Shown: positions 1 through 7,413, counted from the first letter of the stretch. The stretch: DNA of 40,678 nucleotides from Rahnella perminowiae (GCF_019049755.1 NZ_JAFMOS010000632.1:1-40678), one strand, 5' to 3'. Made by a program: numbers and translations. The notes: generated by a model from the sequence alone, not told the origin.

Positions 1-386
1 CAGACAGAACAATTGCTTTACCGCCGCCCGCGCTTAACCGGAGAGCCGGGCAAGGTTTTCCGGGCGGCTGGTGGTGGAGTTGCCCCGCGTGCCGCGCTCA
101 GCAGTCCGCTGGAAAAGCCCCTGACTCGTGATTTTTGTCAGCGCCAGCAAATGGCCCTTTCTCAGCTGGCAACGCTGCCCCGTTGCCTGCGAACACTTTT
201 ATATCAGCGATATACCTTTTTGCTGGAAACAAAAGGGGTCGCGCTGCGTTTCATTTCCTGATGACAGTTTTCACACAACGCTTGTGGCCGCGTATTAAAC
301 AGGTCAACGCGAGAAACAATCTGAATCGTCAAATCTCGCAAAAGCTACTCATGGAAGAAGAAACGTTTAACCGCCTCCCGACCTAA
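1..386 (+). pseudogene. P2 gpA-type replication endonuclease, frameshifted N-terminal remnant
   Basis: Two overlapping reading frames together resemble the start of the P2-family replication initiator gpA, the rolling-circle nicking enzyme. Frame 1 (from the window edge to about 240) contains GKVF, then KPLTRDF, then a stretch ending RYTFLLETKG. Frame 3 then continues with FHFLMTVFTQRLWPRI and later EEETFNRLPT, up to a TAA at 384-386. From memory, P2 gpA has GKMF, RPLTRDE, SRYDYIRRNK, FYFLTSTFQRRLWPRI and RDHYARLPG in the same order. One frameshift near 235-250 is needed to join the halves, and the protein stops after about 125 residues whereas gpA has over 700, so catalytic motifs are absent. 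The true start may lie upstream of the window or be the TTG at 13. The assignment rests on remembered family sequence, not on an alignment. Confidence 0.75.
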
Positions 387-475
387 TGATGACGGTCTGA
401 ATTGATACAAAAACCACGCCAATAAAAATTCATTCATAAATTCAATGAATTATAAATTTTGAAATACCCTGACTG

Positions 476-520
476 TTGACGTATTACATCAATTAAAGAA
501 TACTGTATATAAACACAGTA
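476..520 (+). promoter_or_regulatory. SOS promoter with LexA box
   Basis: TTGACG (476-481) and AATACT (499-504) form a sigma-70 promoter with a 17-base spacer. The 20-mer TACTGTATATAAACACAGTA at 501-520 has both perfect LexA half-sites (TACTGT and ACAGTA) and differs from the E. coli consensus operator at only two central positions. It overlaps the -10 box, the classic arrangement for LexA repression. The gene at 538 follows 17 bases later. Confidence 0.85.
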
Positions 521-537
521 TCTGGCGAGGGGAGAAA

Positions 538-732
538 ATGGAAAACCTGACTAAACAACAGCTAACGTTGTCCAGGATACAATTGATCGCAGACATTTCG
601 CAGACGGCGCAATGCAATCCAAAAGAATTTCTGGTCGTGATGTCACTGATCTCAGAGCTGGCCAGCCAGGCGCTGACTGACGAAAATCAGGACGCTGTGT
701 ATTGCAACGGGAGCGCTGACGACACCCACTGA
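538..732 (+). CDS. Small SOS-controlled prophage protein, function unknown
   Basis: This is a 64-residue protein I do not recognise by sequence. It starts at ATG 538 behind a GAGGGGAG ribosome-binding site at 527-534, and the LexA box lies directly upstream, so damage-inducible expression is well supported. The protein looks helical (residues 5-25 and 27-48) with a polar acidic tail ending in DDTH. It has no signal peptide or membrane span, and no clear helix-turn-helix. By position, after the gpA remnant and before the late genes, it matches the place where 186-like phages carry LexA-regulated genes such as tum, whose product is an antirepressor; this is a positional argument only. No convincing terminator lies between it and gpX (944), so its transcript could run into the lysis genes. 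Confidence 0.7.
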   Translation: MENLTKQQLTLSRIQLIADISQTAQCNPKEFLVVMSLISELASQALTDENQDAVYCNGSADDTH

Positions 733-842
733 TTGCCAGACTCCGCAGCGGTAGTCATCAACATTGCTGGCGCTTGCCCGACCGGTTTCCCTCCGGAGTA
801 AGCGCCCCGCCCTCTCCCTGTCTTCACTGCCTGCTTATCTGT

Positions 843-860
843 TGTGCCAGCCGTTTCACA
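843..860 (+). promoter_or_regulatory. Candidate Ogr/Delta activator box upstream of gpX
   Basis: TGT (843-845), twelve bases, then ACA (858-860) fits the TGT-N12-ACA dyad known for P2 Ogr and P4 Delta, which sits near -55 of late promoters. A possible -10, TATTAC, is at 888-893, which would place the box a little closer than usual (about -48). The short motif will occur by chance, but its place ahead of the first retained late gene and the presence of an ogr-like gene at 2577 make it plausible. Confidence 0.45.
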
Positions 861-943
861 CCCCTCTCAGATTGTCTCCCGGCGTGCTATTACGCAGACT
901 GAACTCACCCCCTGACGATTTCATTCACTTGCGGAGAAAACCC

Positions 944-1147
944 ATGAAAATCTATGCACAACAGGGCGATACCCTCGATTCCCTATGCTGGCGCTATTAC
1001 AACCGCACGGTGTCCGTCGTCGAAAAAGTGTATGCCGCCAATACTGGCATCGCGGATTTAGGCCCGTTATTACCCCATGGCACAGCCGTCGATATGCCAG
1101 ACATAGCAGAACAACCCGTACAGGAGGTTCTCAAATTATGGGACTGA
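944..1147 (+). CDS. P2 gpX-type phage tail protein
   Basis: A 67-residue protein resembling tail protein X of P2-like phages, a small LysM-like baseplate/tail component. The N-terminal motif QQGDTLDSLCWRYY, followed by a valine-rich helix and a conserved LP(L)L-type loop, is typical of the family. The start at 944 follows GCGGAG at 931-936. It is the first gene of the retained late block and overlaps the holin start by ten bases, as X and Y are adjacent in P2. It is the only structural tail gene left intact in the window. Length is normal and the frame is open. Confidence 0.85.
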   Translation: MKIYAQQGDTLDSLCWRYYNRTVSVVEKVYAANTGIADLGPLLPHGTAVDMPDIAEQPVQEVLKLWD

Positions 1148-1359
1148 ATACAGAACGCATCAGTTCAGGCTGTGCCTATTTTATAGCCACCTCGCTGACC
1201 TGGCTTGCCAGTCTGACCTCGCAAGATGTTGCCTTTCTGATCGGCTCAGCAGTGGGTGTCGGCACGTTTTTGATCAACTGGTACTACCGGCGCAAAAGCT
1301 ACCAGTTGCTGGCACGTAAAAGCCTGAGCAAAGACGACTATGAAAACCTCAACTCTTAA
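1138..1359 (+). CDS. Holin, pinholin-like (phage 21 S type)
   Basis: A 73-residue membrane protein encoded in the position of P2 gene Y. It has a short polar start, a weakly hydrophobic first helix (about residues 9-26, containing SSGCAYFIATS), a turn at SLTSQDV, a strongly hydrophobic second helix (about 31-49) and a basic tail (YYRRK onwards). This two-helix layout with RIS-G-AY near the start resembles the pinholin S of phage 21 more than the three-helix P2 gpY. Pinholins depolarise the inner membrane and so release and activate SAR endolysins, which fits the next gene. The ATG at 1138 lies after an AGGAGG at 1121-1126 and overlaps the end of gpX; the gene overlaps the endolysin start by 20 bases. 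Confidence 0.8.
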   Translation: MGLNTERISSGCAYFIATSLTWLASLTSQDVAFLIGSAVGVGTFLINWYYRRKSYQLLARKSLSKDDYENLNS

Positions 1360-1849
1360 ACGCTGCAGCGTTGCCGTCGTGTTAGGGCTGATGGCGGCAT
1401 TGCCGGGCTACCTGTCATTGCAGGTGTCGGAAGAAGGATTGCGGCTGATCACCGACTTTGAAGGTTGTCAGCTGCAACCCTATCAGTGCAGCGCCGGGGT
1501 ATGGACCAGCGGTATTGGCCATACGGCAGGCGTTAAACCGGCACGGGAAATAACTGAACATCAGGCCGCTGAAAACCTGCTGGCCGATATTCAGCAAACC
1601 GAGCGTGCCATCAAAAAATGCATGCCGGTCACGATGCCTCAACCGGTTTTTGATGCTGTGGTGTCCTTCAGTTTTAACGTCGGTACCGGTGCCGCGTGTA
1701 GATCAACACTGGCGTTTTTCATCAACAAATGGCAATGGCGACAAGCCTGTGATCAGCTGCCACGGTGGGTTTTCGTCAATGGCGAACGCAACCGGGGTCT
1801 GGAACGCAGGCGAAACGCCGAACGTGCCCTCTGCCTGAAAGGGATATGA
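1340..1849 (+). CDS. SAR endolysin, GH24 lysozyme family
   Basis: A 169-residue muramidase of the T4/P21 lysozyme type. Residues 1-10 are basic, and 11-28 form a weakly hydrophobic, glycine/alanine-rich segment without a cleavage site, as expected of a signal-arrest-release (SAR) anchor. The catalytic region DFEGCQLQPYQCSAGVWT shows Glu, eight residues, Cys, five residues, Thr, the E-8aa-(D/C)-5aa-T triad with the Cys variant; GIGHT follows. The C-terminal motif RNRGLERRRNAERALCL is typical of the family. A SAR endolysin paired with a pinholin-like protein is a coherent system. The ATG at 1340 lies inside the holin gene. No sign of decay is seen. Confidence 0.88.
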   Translation: MKTSTLKRCSVAVVLGLMAALPGYLSLQVSEEGLRLITDFEGCQLQPYQCSAGVWTSGIGHTAGVKPAREITEHQAAENLLADIQQTERAIKKCMPVTMPQPVFDAVVSFSFNVGTGAACRSTLAFFINKWQWRQACDQLPRWVFVNGERNRGLERRRNAERALCLKGI

Positions 1850-2275
1850 ATGCGCATATTTCTGGCCGTTCTGGCCGCAATGACTTTGCTGGTTGCCATG
1901 TTGATACTTTCCAACCGCTCATTACAGCACGACCTCGATAAGAGCCGTCAGCAACGTGATGCCCTGAGCACACAGTTACATCAACGGGAGCAGTTGATCA
2001 TCCTGTTAAACCAACAAATGCGTCAGCGTGAACAGGCGGAACTGTCATTACGCAAAAACCTGAGCGCCGCTCAACAGGTGATGCAAGCCCGTGAACAACA
2101 AAGGCTGAGGAGCCTCTATGAAAATTCGCAAACCCGTCAGTGGGCTGACAACGGGTTGCCTGCTGATATTAGCCGGCTGCACCAGCGCCCCGCCTTCAGC
2201 TCCGCCAGCGATTATTTACGTTGGCTGTCCGGCAGTGAGTTCCTGCCCGATACCGGCCAGTCATCCCGCCACTAA
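1850..2275 (+). CDS. LysB-type inner-membrane spanin (i-spanin)
   Basis: A 141-residue protein with one N-terminal membrane helix (residues 2-20) followed by a long, charged coiled coil rich in Gln, Arg and Glu (about 25-95). This is the layout of Rz/LysB inner-membrane spanins. The C-terminal part (DYLRWLSGSE) resembles P2 LysB. The ATG directly follows the TGA of the endolysin. With LysC it would span the periplasm and fuse the inner and outer membranes in the last step of lysis. The o-spanin gene starts within it in another frame. Confidence 0.82.
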   Translation: MRIFLAVLAAMTLLVAMLILSNRSLQHDLDKSRQQRDALSTQLHQREQLIILLNQQMRQREQAELSLRKNLSAAQQVMQAREQQRLRSLYENSQTRQWADNGLPADISRLHQRPAFSSASDYLRWLSGSEFLPDTGQSSRH

Positions 2276-2408
2276 CCAGGACCTGAGTGCCGATATTCTT
2301 CAGCTGGAATCTGCGCTGATGGATTGCGGCTTACAAATTGAAGCCATCAAACAGTGTCAGGAGGCACAACATGCAAAAACCGATTCAGTTGCAACAGCGG
2401 CTCATTGA
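2118..2408 (+). CDS. LysC-type outer-membrane spanin lipoprotein (o-spanin)
   Basis: A 96-residue lipoprotein embedded out of frame in the end of lysB, the usual Rz1/LysC arrangement. It has a basic start, a hydrophobic segment and the lipobox LAGC, with the modified Cys at about residue 21, then a proline-rich stretch (SAPPSAPPA) as in Rz1 proteins. The rest is periplasmic with several Cys. The start is ATG 2118 within lysB. The gene is intact and completes a four-part lysis set. Confidence 0.82.
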   Translation: MKIRKPVSGLTTGCLLILAGCTSAPPSAPPAIIYVGCPAVSSCPIPASHPATNQDLSADILQLESALMDCGLQIEAIKQCQEAQHAKTDSVATAAH

Positions 2409-2505
2409 TTCAGCTCTGCACGAAATCAATGAGAAAGGTTTTGCTACCATGTTGAATCTGAAGCCTTATGTTGCATATACGACCTATAAATCTTCAATTT
2501 CATAA
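2371..2505 (+). pseudogene. Truncated start of a gpR-like tail completion gene
   Basis: An ORF of 44 residues starts at ATG 2371 after GGAGG (2360-2364) and overlaps the end of lysC by 38 bases, as gene R follows lysC in P2. It begins MQKPIQLQQRLIDSAL, which fits the start of gpR-type tail completion proteins in spirit, then runs into unrelated sequence and stops at TAA 2505, while gpR has about 150 residues. I read it as the left edge of the deletion that removed the tail genes between R and ogr. The identification rests mainly on position. Confidence 0.45.
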
Positions 2506-2512
2506 TATTAAC

Positions 2513-2541
2513 TTGCTTTTGCGAGTCATGGGTTTCATAAT
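2513..2541 (+). promoter_or_regulatory. Candidate sigma-70 promoter of the ogr-like gene
   Basis: TTGCTT (2513-2518) and CATAAT (2536-2541) are separated by 17 bases and lie about 35 bases upstream of the ogr-like start. This would give the activator a promoter of its own. Confidence 0.45.
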
Positions 2542-2576
2542 GACCTCATCGCTTACCTGTCATGCCGGAGGTTTTT

Positions 2577-2756
2577 ATGATGCATTGTCCGCTTTGTGGA
2601 AAGGTCGCCCATACACGCTCAAGCCGTTATCTGAGTGAATCAACAAAAGAACGCTATCATCAGTGCCAGAATATTGAATGCAGTTGCACGTTTGCTACGC
2701 ATGAATCGGTCGCCAGGGTTATCTCAAAGCCGGGTAGCCAGCCTTCTGCTGCGTAG
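2577..2756 (+). CDS. ogr: Ogr/Delta-type zinc-finger late-gene activator
   Basis: A 59-residue protein of the Ogr/Delta family, which binds upstream of P2-type late promoters and contacts the alpha subunit of RNA polymerase. The start MMHCPLCGKVAHTRSSRYLS, followed by TKERYHQCQN, corresponds closely to P2 Ogr. The zinc ligands are CPLC and a later C-X4-C pair (CQNIEC). The start is ATG 2577 (or 2580), behind GGAGG at 2567-2571; the ATG at 2562 lacks a site. It lies last in the prophage remnant, as ogr does at the right end of the P2 late region. It is intact, although the structural genes it would activate are missing. It is slightly shorter than P2 Ogr (72 residues). Confidence 0.85.
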   Translation: MMHCPLCGKVAHTRSSRYLSESTKERYHQCQNIECSCTFATHESVARVISKPGSQPSAA

Positions 2757-2776
2757 TCAATATGTGGTCATTGATG

Positions 2777-2810
2777 CAAAAAAAAGGGGTTAGCCGATGG
2801 CTAACCCCTT
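2777..2810 (-). terminator. Rho-independent terminator of the rplS operon
   Basis: A 12-bp perfect stem (2784-2795 and 2799-2810, GGGGTTAGCC core) with a three-base loop. On the minus strand it is followed by a run of T (complement of the A-run 2778-2785). It ends the operon 38 bases after rplS. Confidence 0.9.
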
Positions 2811-2848
2811 GTTCTATATTAACTAGTAGATGTCGCGTTAGCGATACC

Positions 2849-3211
<363 letters not shown>

Positions 3212-3244
3212 CTAGGTAAACTGATATATCGGGACGGCCTCGCG

Positions 3245-4018
3245 TTATGCTTTGGCGTTCCCTTCATAGTTTTGTTGACTAAGCCGATGTTCCTTTTGGA
3301 ACTCTCTTAGCAACACCTCTTGCTCGTCAGTCAGAGCTAGGTTTTCCAGAAGTTCAGGTCTTCTAAGCCAGGTTCGACCCAGCGACTGTTTCAGGCGCCA
3401 GCGACGTATATCAGCATGATTTCCCGACAGTAAAACTGGCGGTACCTCCATGCCTTCCAACACTTCAGGGCGGGTATAATGGGGACAATCCAACAATCCG
3501 TCAGCGAAAGAATCTTCTTCTGCTGAAGCCTGACGACCCAGAACACCCGGTATAAAACGGGAAACTGAATCAATCAGAGTCATTGCCGGCAACTCTCCAC
3601 CGCTAAGAACATAATCGCCAATTGACCATTCTTCATCAATTTCGGTTTTGATTATGCGCTCATCGATCCCTTCATAACGGCCACAAACCAGAATAATTTT
3701 CTGATGAGCCGCCAGTTCGCAAACACCGGTTTGATCCAGCTTGCGCCCCTGAGGTGAAAGATAAATCACTTTCACACCTTCGCCTGCCGCTGCTTTTGCT
3801 GCATGAATGGCTTCCCGTAAGGGTTGCACCATCATCAGCATTCCGGGACCACCGCCGTAAGGGCGCTCATCCACGGTACGATGTCGATCGTATGCGAAAT
3901 CACGTGGACTCCAGCAATTTACGCTCAACAGGCCATTCTTAACTGCCCGGCCAGTTACCCCGTAATCCGTAATTGCGCGGAACATTTCAGGAAACAGGCT
4001 AATTATACCGATCCACAT
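3245..4018 (-). CDS. trmD: tRNA (guanine-37-N1)-methyltransferase
   Basis: A 257-residue SPOUT-class enzyme that methylates G37 next to the anticodon of tRNAs with G36, preventing +1 frameshifts. The trefoil-knot AdoMet site is visible as [24 protein letters not shown] and [14 protein letters not shown]. The conserved start [13 protein letters not shown] gives ATG 4018, with AAGGGG upstream. A small hairpin (GTTTAC-ATGA-GTAAAC, 4060-4075) lies in the 67-base gap after rimM; in E. coli trmD is translated much less than the ribosomal genes of this operon, and such a structure could contribute, which is inference. Confidence 0.98.
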   Translation of the reverse strand: MWIGIISLFPEMFRAITDYGVTGRAVKNGLLSVNCWSPRDFAYDRHRTVDERPYGGGPGMLMMVQPLREAIHAAKAAAGEGVKVIYLSPQGRKLDQTGVCELAAHQKIILVCGRYEGIDERIIKTEIDEEWSIGDYVLSGGELPAMTLIDSVSRFIPGVLGRQASAEEDSFADGLLDCPHYTRPEVLEGMEVPPVLLSGNHADIRRWRLKQSLGRTWLRRPELLENLALTDEQEVLLREFQKEHRLSQQNYEGNAKA

Positions 4019-4085
4019 AGCCTACCCCTTCCAAATGTTTGACCGCTCAACCAGACCTTGTTTACATGAGTAAACACTACGGAGG

Positions 4086-4634
4086 TCAAAAACCAGGATC
4101 CCAATCTACTTCAACAGTGCGAGTAGTGAGATCGACTTTCTTGATAACCTGCCCATCGAGGAACGGAATCAACCGCTCCTTGAGTCCGAAGGCATCTTTC
4201 AGGTTGGCTTTAACTACCATCACATCGTTAGAACCGGTTTCCATCATATCGATGATTTTGCCCAGTTCGTAACCGGAAGTTGTCACTACCTGGCAACCAA
4301 AAAGGTCTTTCCAGTAGTAGTCACCGTCTTCCAGTGGAGGCAGTTGCTTTGAATCGACAACAATTTCGCAATTGGTCAGAAGATTCGCCGCATCCCGATC
4401 ATCAACGCCTTTGACTTTGATAATCAGGTCCTGAGTATGGCGTTTCCAGCCTTCCAGCTCGACAACTTGCCATTTACCGGCACGCTGGATAAACCAGGGC
4501 TGGTAGTCAAAGATGCTTTCAGCGTCTTCGGTGGATGAAAACACTCTGAGCCAACCACGAATGCCGTATGTTGAACCCATTTTGCCAAGGACTAACGGCT
4601 CAGCGGGTACCACTGGATTGGATTGCTTGCTCAT
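4086..4634 (-). CDS. rimM: Ribosome maturation factor RimM
   Basis: A 182-residue 30S assembly factor that binds S19 and helps mature the 3' domain of 16S rRNA. The N-terminal RimM barrel ([19 protein letters not shown]) and the C-terminal PRC-type barrel ([14 protein letters not shown] to VDWDPGF) are complete. I chose ATG 4634 (MSKQSNP), which gives the E. coli length; GTG codons three to four residues upstream are less likely. It lies 18 bases after rpsP in the same operon. Confidence 0.97.
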   Translation of the reverse strand: MSKQSNPVVPAEPLVLGKMGSTYGIRGWLRVFSSTEDAESIFDYQPWFIQRAGKWQVVELEGWKRHTQDLIIKVKGVDDRDAANLLTNCEIVVDSKQLPPLEDGDYYWKDLFGCQVVTTSGYELGKIIDMMETGSNDVMVVKANLKDAFGLKERLIPFLDGQVIKKVDLTTRTVEVDWDPGF

Positions 4635-4652
4635 TGCCACCACCGCGACAGA

Positions 4653-4901
4653 TTAAGCTGCTTTCTTAGCGTCTTTGATCAGCGCAGAAACGCGATCAGA
4701 AACGGTAGCACCCAGACCAACCCAATGGGCAACACGGTCCAGATCCATACGCAGTGCTTCAGCCTGGCCAGAAGCCAATGGGTTGAAGAAACCTACGCGT
4801 TCGATGAAACGACCGTCACGAGCGTTGCGGCTGTCGGTCACTACTACTTGATAAAACGGACGCTTTTTTGCGCCGCCACGTGCTAAACGAATTGTTACCA
4901 T
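4653..4901 (-). CDS. rpsP: 30S ribosomal protein S16
   Basis: An 82-residue protein starting [20 protein letters not shown], identical in length to E. coli S16. It is required for 30S assembly. The start ATG 4901 follows AGAGGAT; an upstream in-frame extension to 4988 crosses a terminator hairpin and is not real. It is the first gene of the trmD operon. Confidence 0.98.
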   Translation of the reverse strand: MVTIRLARGGAKKRPFYQVVVTDSRNARDGRFIERVGFFNPLASGQAEALRMDLDRVAHWVGLGATVSDRVSALIKDAKKAA

Positions 4902-4916
4902 AACATCCTCTTTAGT

Positions 4917-4958
4917 TAATAAAACAACCAGACCCCATCGGGGAACGGGGTCTGGTTG
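4917..4958 (-). terminator. Terminator/attenuator hairpin between ffh and rpsP
   Basis: A perfect 12-bp stem (4925-4936 with 4947-4958, CAACCAGACCCC) and a ten-base loop, followed on the minus strand by TTTTATTAA. It can end ffh transcripts. It also lies downstream of the rpsP promoter proposed at 4978-5005, so it would sit in the rpsP leader as an attenuator, only 15-20 bases before the ribosome-binding site. Confidence 0.8.
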
Positions 4959-4977
4959 CAATATAAAAAGCCCGAAA

Positions 4978-5005
4978 ATTTTACTCATTTTGGCGCAAAA
5001 AGCAA
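4978..5005 (-). promoter_or_regulatory. Candidate rpsP operon promoter
   Basis: On the minus strand, TTGCTT (5000-5005) and TAAAAT (4978-4983) are separated by 16 bases. The position upstream of rpsP and downstream of ffh fits a separate promoter for the ribosomal-protein operon. Confidence 0.45.
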
Positions 5006-5045
5006 TCTAAAGCGTAGAAACCTTAGCCACCATTTTGCATGAGCC

Positions 5046-5068
5046 GCCTATATGGCTGATATATAGGC
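5046..5068 (-). other. Inverted repeat just downstream of ffh
   Basis: GCCTATAT (5046-5053), seven bases, ATATAGGC (5061-5068): a perfect 8-bp stem 12 bases after the ffh stop. It has no T-run, so it may be an mRNA 3'-end stabiliser rather than a terminator. Confidence 0.4.
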
Positions 5069-5079
5069 AGTGACGTCGA

Positions 5080-6441
5080 TTAACGGCCAGGGAAACCCGG
5101 TGGCATCATACCTTTCATGCCACGCATCATTTTCGCCATGCCGCCACTCTTCATTTTCTTCATCATGCGCTGCATATCGTCGAACTGCTTAAGTAAGCGG
5201 TTGACGTCCTGCACCTGCATGCCGGAACCCATCGCGATACGACGCTTGCGGGAGCCTTTAATAATCTCTGGCTTAGCGCGCTCTTTCAGCGTCATCGAAT
5301 TGATGATCGCTTCCATCCGCACCAGCACTTTGTCATCCATCTGGGATTTGACGTTATCCGGCAACTGACCGACACCCGGCAGTTTGCTCATCATACTCGC
5401 CATGCCACCCATATTACGCATTTGCTTGAGCTGCTCGAGGAAATCGGTCAGGTCAAAGCCGTCGCCTTTTTTGAGTTTGCTGGCCAGTTTTTCTGCCTGC
5501 GCGCGGTCAACTTTACTCTCAATGTCTTCGATAAGAGAGAGAACGTCGCCCATGCCCAGAATACGGGAGGCAATACGATCCGGATGGAACGGCTCCAGTG
5601 CATCGGTTTTTTCACCCATACCCAGGAATTTGATCGGTTTGCCGGTGATATGACGAATCGACAGCGCAGCACCGCCACGGGCATCACCATCCACTTTCGT
5701 CAGGATCACACCGGTCAGCGGCAGCGCTTCGTTGAACGCTTTTGCGGTATTCGCAGCATCCTGACCGGTCATGGCATCGACAACAAACAAGGTTTCCACC
5801 GGATTAATCGCGGCATGTACCTGTTTGATTTCGTCCATCATCGCTTCGTCGACGTGTAAACGACCGGCAGTATCGACAATCAACACGTCGTAGAATTTCA
5901 GTTTCGCCTGCTGCAGGGCACGGTTAACGATATCAACCGGTTTTTCCTGCGCGTCAGACGCGAAGAAATCCACTTCAACTTGTTGCGCCAGGGTTTCCAG
6001 CTGCTTGATCGCCGCAGGGCGATAAACGTCGGCGGACACGACCAGTACTTTTTTCTTTTTCTTTTCTTTCAGGAACTTCGCCAGCTTACCGACGCTGGTT
6101 GTTTTACCGGCACCTTGTAAACCTGCCATCAGCACCACAGCCGGAGGCTGTGCCGCTAAGTTGAGTTCGGTGTTAGCCTCACCCATCGCGGTTTCCAGTT
6201 CTTTCTGGACAATTTTGACGAATTCCTGACCCGGCGTCAGGCTCTTATTGACCTCATGGCCAACAGCGCTTTCCTTCACCCGGTTGATGAAGTCACGTAC
6301 GACCGGCAGCGCAACGTCCGCTTCCAGTAACGCCATACGCACTTCACGTAATGTCTCTTTGATATTCTCTTCGGTCAGCCGCCCGCGGCCGCTGATATTG
6401 CGCAGTGTGCGCGACAATCGATCGCTTAAATTCTCAAACAT
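5080..6441 (-). CDS. ffh: Signal recognition particle protein Ffh
   Basis: A 453-residue SRP54 homologue, the length of E. coli Ffh. It binds 4.5S RNA and hydrophobic signal sequences and docks with FtsY to target membrane proteins. The N domain (1 to about 90) is followed by the GTPase with G1 GLQGAGKT (107-114), DTAGR (about 190) and TKVDGDARGG (about 248). The C-terminal M domain is rich in methionine (MQRMMKKM, MAKMMRGMKGMMPPGFPGR). It is divergent from ypjD; a TATAAT is present on the minus strand at 6492-6497, about 50 bases upstream of the start. Confidence 0.98.
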   Translation of the reverse strand: MFENLSDRLSRTLRNISGRGRLTEENIKETLREVRMALLEADVALPVVRDFINRVKESAVGHEVNKSLTPGQEFVKIVQKELETAMGEANTELNLAAQPPAVVLMAGLQGAGKTTSVGKLAKFLKEKKKKKVLVVSADVYRPAAIKQLETLAQQVEVDFFASDAQEKPVDIVNRALQQAKLKFYDVLIVDTAGRLHVDEAMMDEIKQVHAAINPVETLFVVDAMTGQDAANTAKAFNEALPLTGVILTKVDGDARGGAALSIRHITGKPIKFLGMGEKTDALEPFHPDRIASRILGMGDVLSLIEDIESKVDRAQAEKLASKLKKGDGFDLTDFLEQLKQMRNMGGMASMMSKLPGVGQLPDNVKSQMDDKVLVRMEAIINSMTLKERAKPEIIKGSRKRRIAMGSGMQVQDVNRLLKQFDDMQRMMKKMKSGGMAKMMRGMKGMMPPGFPGR

Positions 6442-6605
6442 CGTCTCTTGCTCAACGTAATGACAGGCCGCTTTTGCGACGTAATTGCGGGATTATAACA
6501 CGAAGTGCGGACGATCTCTGCTTTGGCATCTCAGATAGGTTGGAGCGTGACGCGGGTAACGTTATACTGCGGTTCTCATTCACTTTTCGATGCAACCGAA
6601 ACGCT

Positions 6606-7397
6606 ATGTCAGTTTTTGCTCTCGTCGCCATGTTGGCCTATCTGTTCAGCCTTGCACTGATTATTCCGAGCATCATCCGGAAGAACAGCGCATACCGGCG
6701 CTTAGCACTGATGTCTGTTGTGGTGGCACTGGTTTGCCACGCCGTGGCGTTGCAGCAGCGTATTTTTGATGTCAGCACCGGCCAGAACCTCAGCCTGGTC
6801 AATATCGGCTCGGTAGTCAGTTTAATCATCGGAACGGTAATGACCATCGTCGCCTCGCGCAATCGCGGCTGGTTCGTTTTGCCTATTGTTTACAGTTTTT
6901 CGCTGATCAATCTGGCGTTCGTGACGTTTCTTCCGGGTGAGTTCATCACGCACCTTGAGGAAAGCAAAGGCTTACTGGTACATATCGGCCTGGCATTATT
7001 CTCTTATGCTACGCTGATGATTGCCGCTCTTTATGCGTTGCAGCTGGCATGGCTGGATTATCAGCTGAAGAATAAACGCCTGACGTTTACGGCTGATATG
7101 CCGCCGCTGATGAGTATTGAACGCAAACTTTTTCACATCACCCAGATTGGCGTGATTTTACTGACACTGACGCTGTGCACCGGATTACTGTATCTGAACA
7201 ACCTGTTCAGCCCGGAGAATATCGACAAGGCCGTCTTATCGATACTGGCATGGTTCGTTTATATCGTCCTGCTGTGGGGCCATTATCACGAAGGCTGGCG
7301 TGGCCGTCGCGTGGTATGGTTCAGCATGGCGGGCGCCATCCTATTGACCCTTGCCTATTTTGGCAGTCGCCTGATCCAGCAAATCATGGTTCATTAA
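6606..7397 (+). CDS. ypjD: YpjD inner-membrane protein (cytochrome c assembly/CcsA-like family)
   Basis: A 263-residue integral membrane protein with about eight hydrophobic helices, the same size as E. coli YpjD. It belongs to the family that includes CcsA/CcmC-like haem-handling proteins, but no WWD motif is evident; the later stretch LLWGHYHEGWRGRRVVW is typical of YpjD. In E. coli it has been linked with the neighbouring YfjD in cation (Mg/Co) resistance; function here is inferred. I chose ATG 6606 because the protein then begins MSVFALVAMLAYLFSL, as in the family; the frame is open further upstream without support. yfjD follows after 16 bases. Confidence 0.93.
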   Translation: MSVFALVAMLAYLFSLALIIPSIIRKNSAYRRLALMSVVVALVCHAVALQQRIFDVSTGQNLSLVNIGSVVSLIIGTVMTIVASRNRGWFVLPIVYSFSLINLAFVTFLPGEFITHLEESKGLLVHIGLALFSYATLMIAALYALQLAWLDYQLKNKRLTFTADMPPLMSIERKLFHITQIGVILLTLTLCTGLLYLNNLFSPENIDKAVLSILAWFVYIVLLWGHYHEGWRGRRVVWFSMAGAILLTLAYFGSRLIQQIMVH

Positions 7398-7413
7398 TTA
7401 AAAGGAATACCCG

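Noticed and set aside
764-943. N-terminal extension of gpX from 764
   Set aside because: The extension covers the candidate Ogr box and promoter and has no ribosome-binding site; gpX family proteins begin at the ATG at 944, behind GCGGAG.
2371-2505. Independent TetR-like regulator fragment (LIDSALHEINEKGF looks TetR-like)
   Set aside because: Only a dozen residues resemble a TetR start and no helix-turn-helix follows. Overlap with lysC in the gene R position favours a phage tail-completion remnant.
4653-4988. Longer rpsP reading frame starting at 4988
   Set aside because: The extra 29 codons run through the terminator hairpin and the proposed promoter; S16 starts MVTIRLA at 4901.
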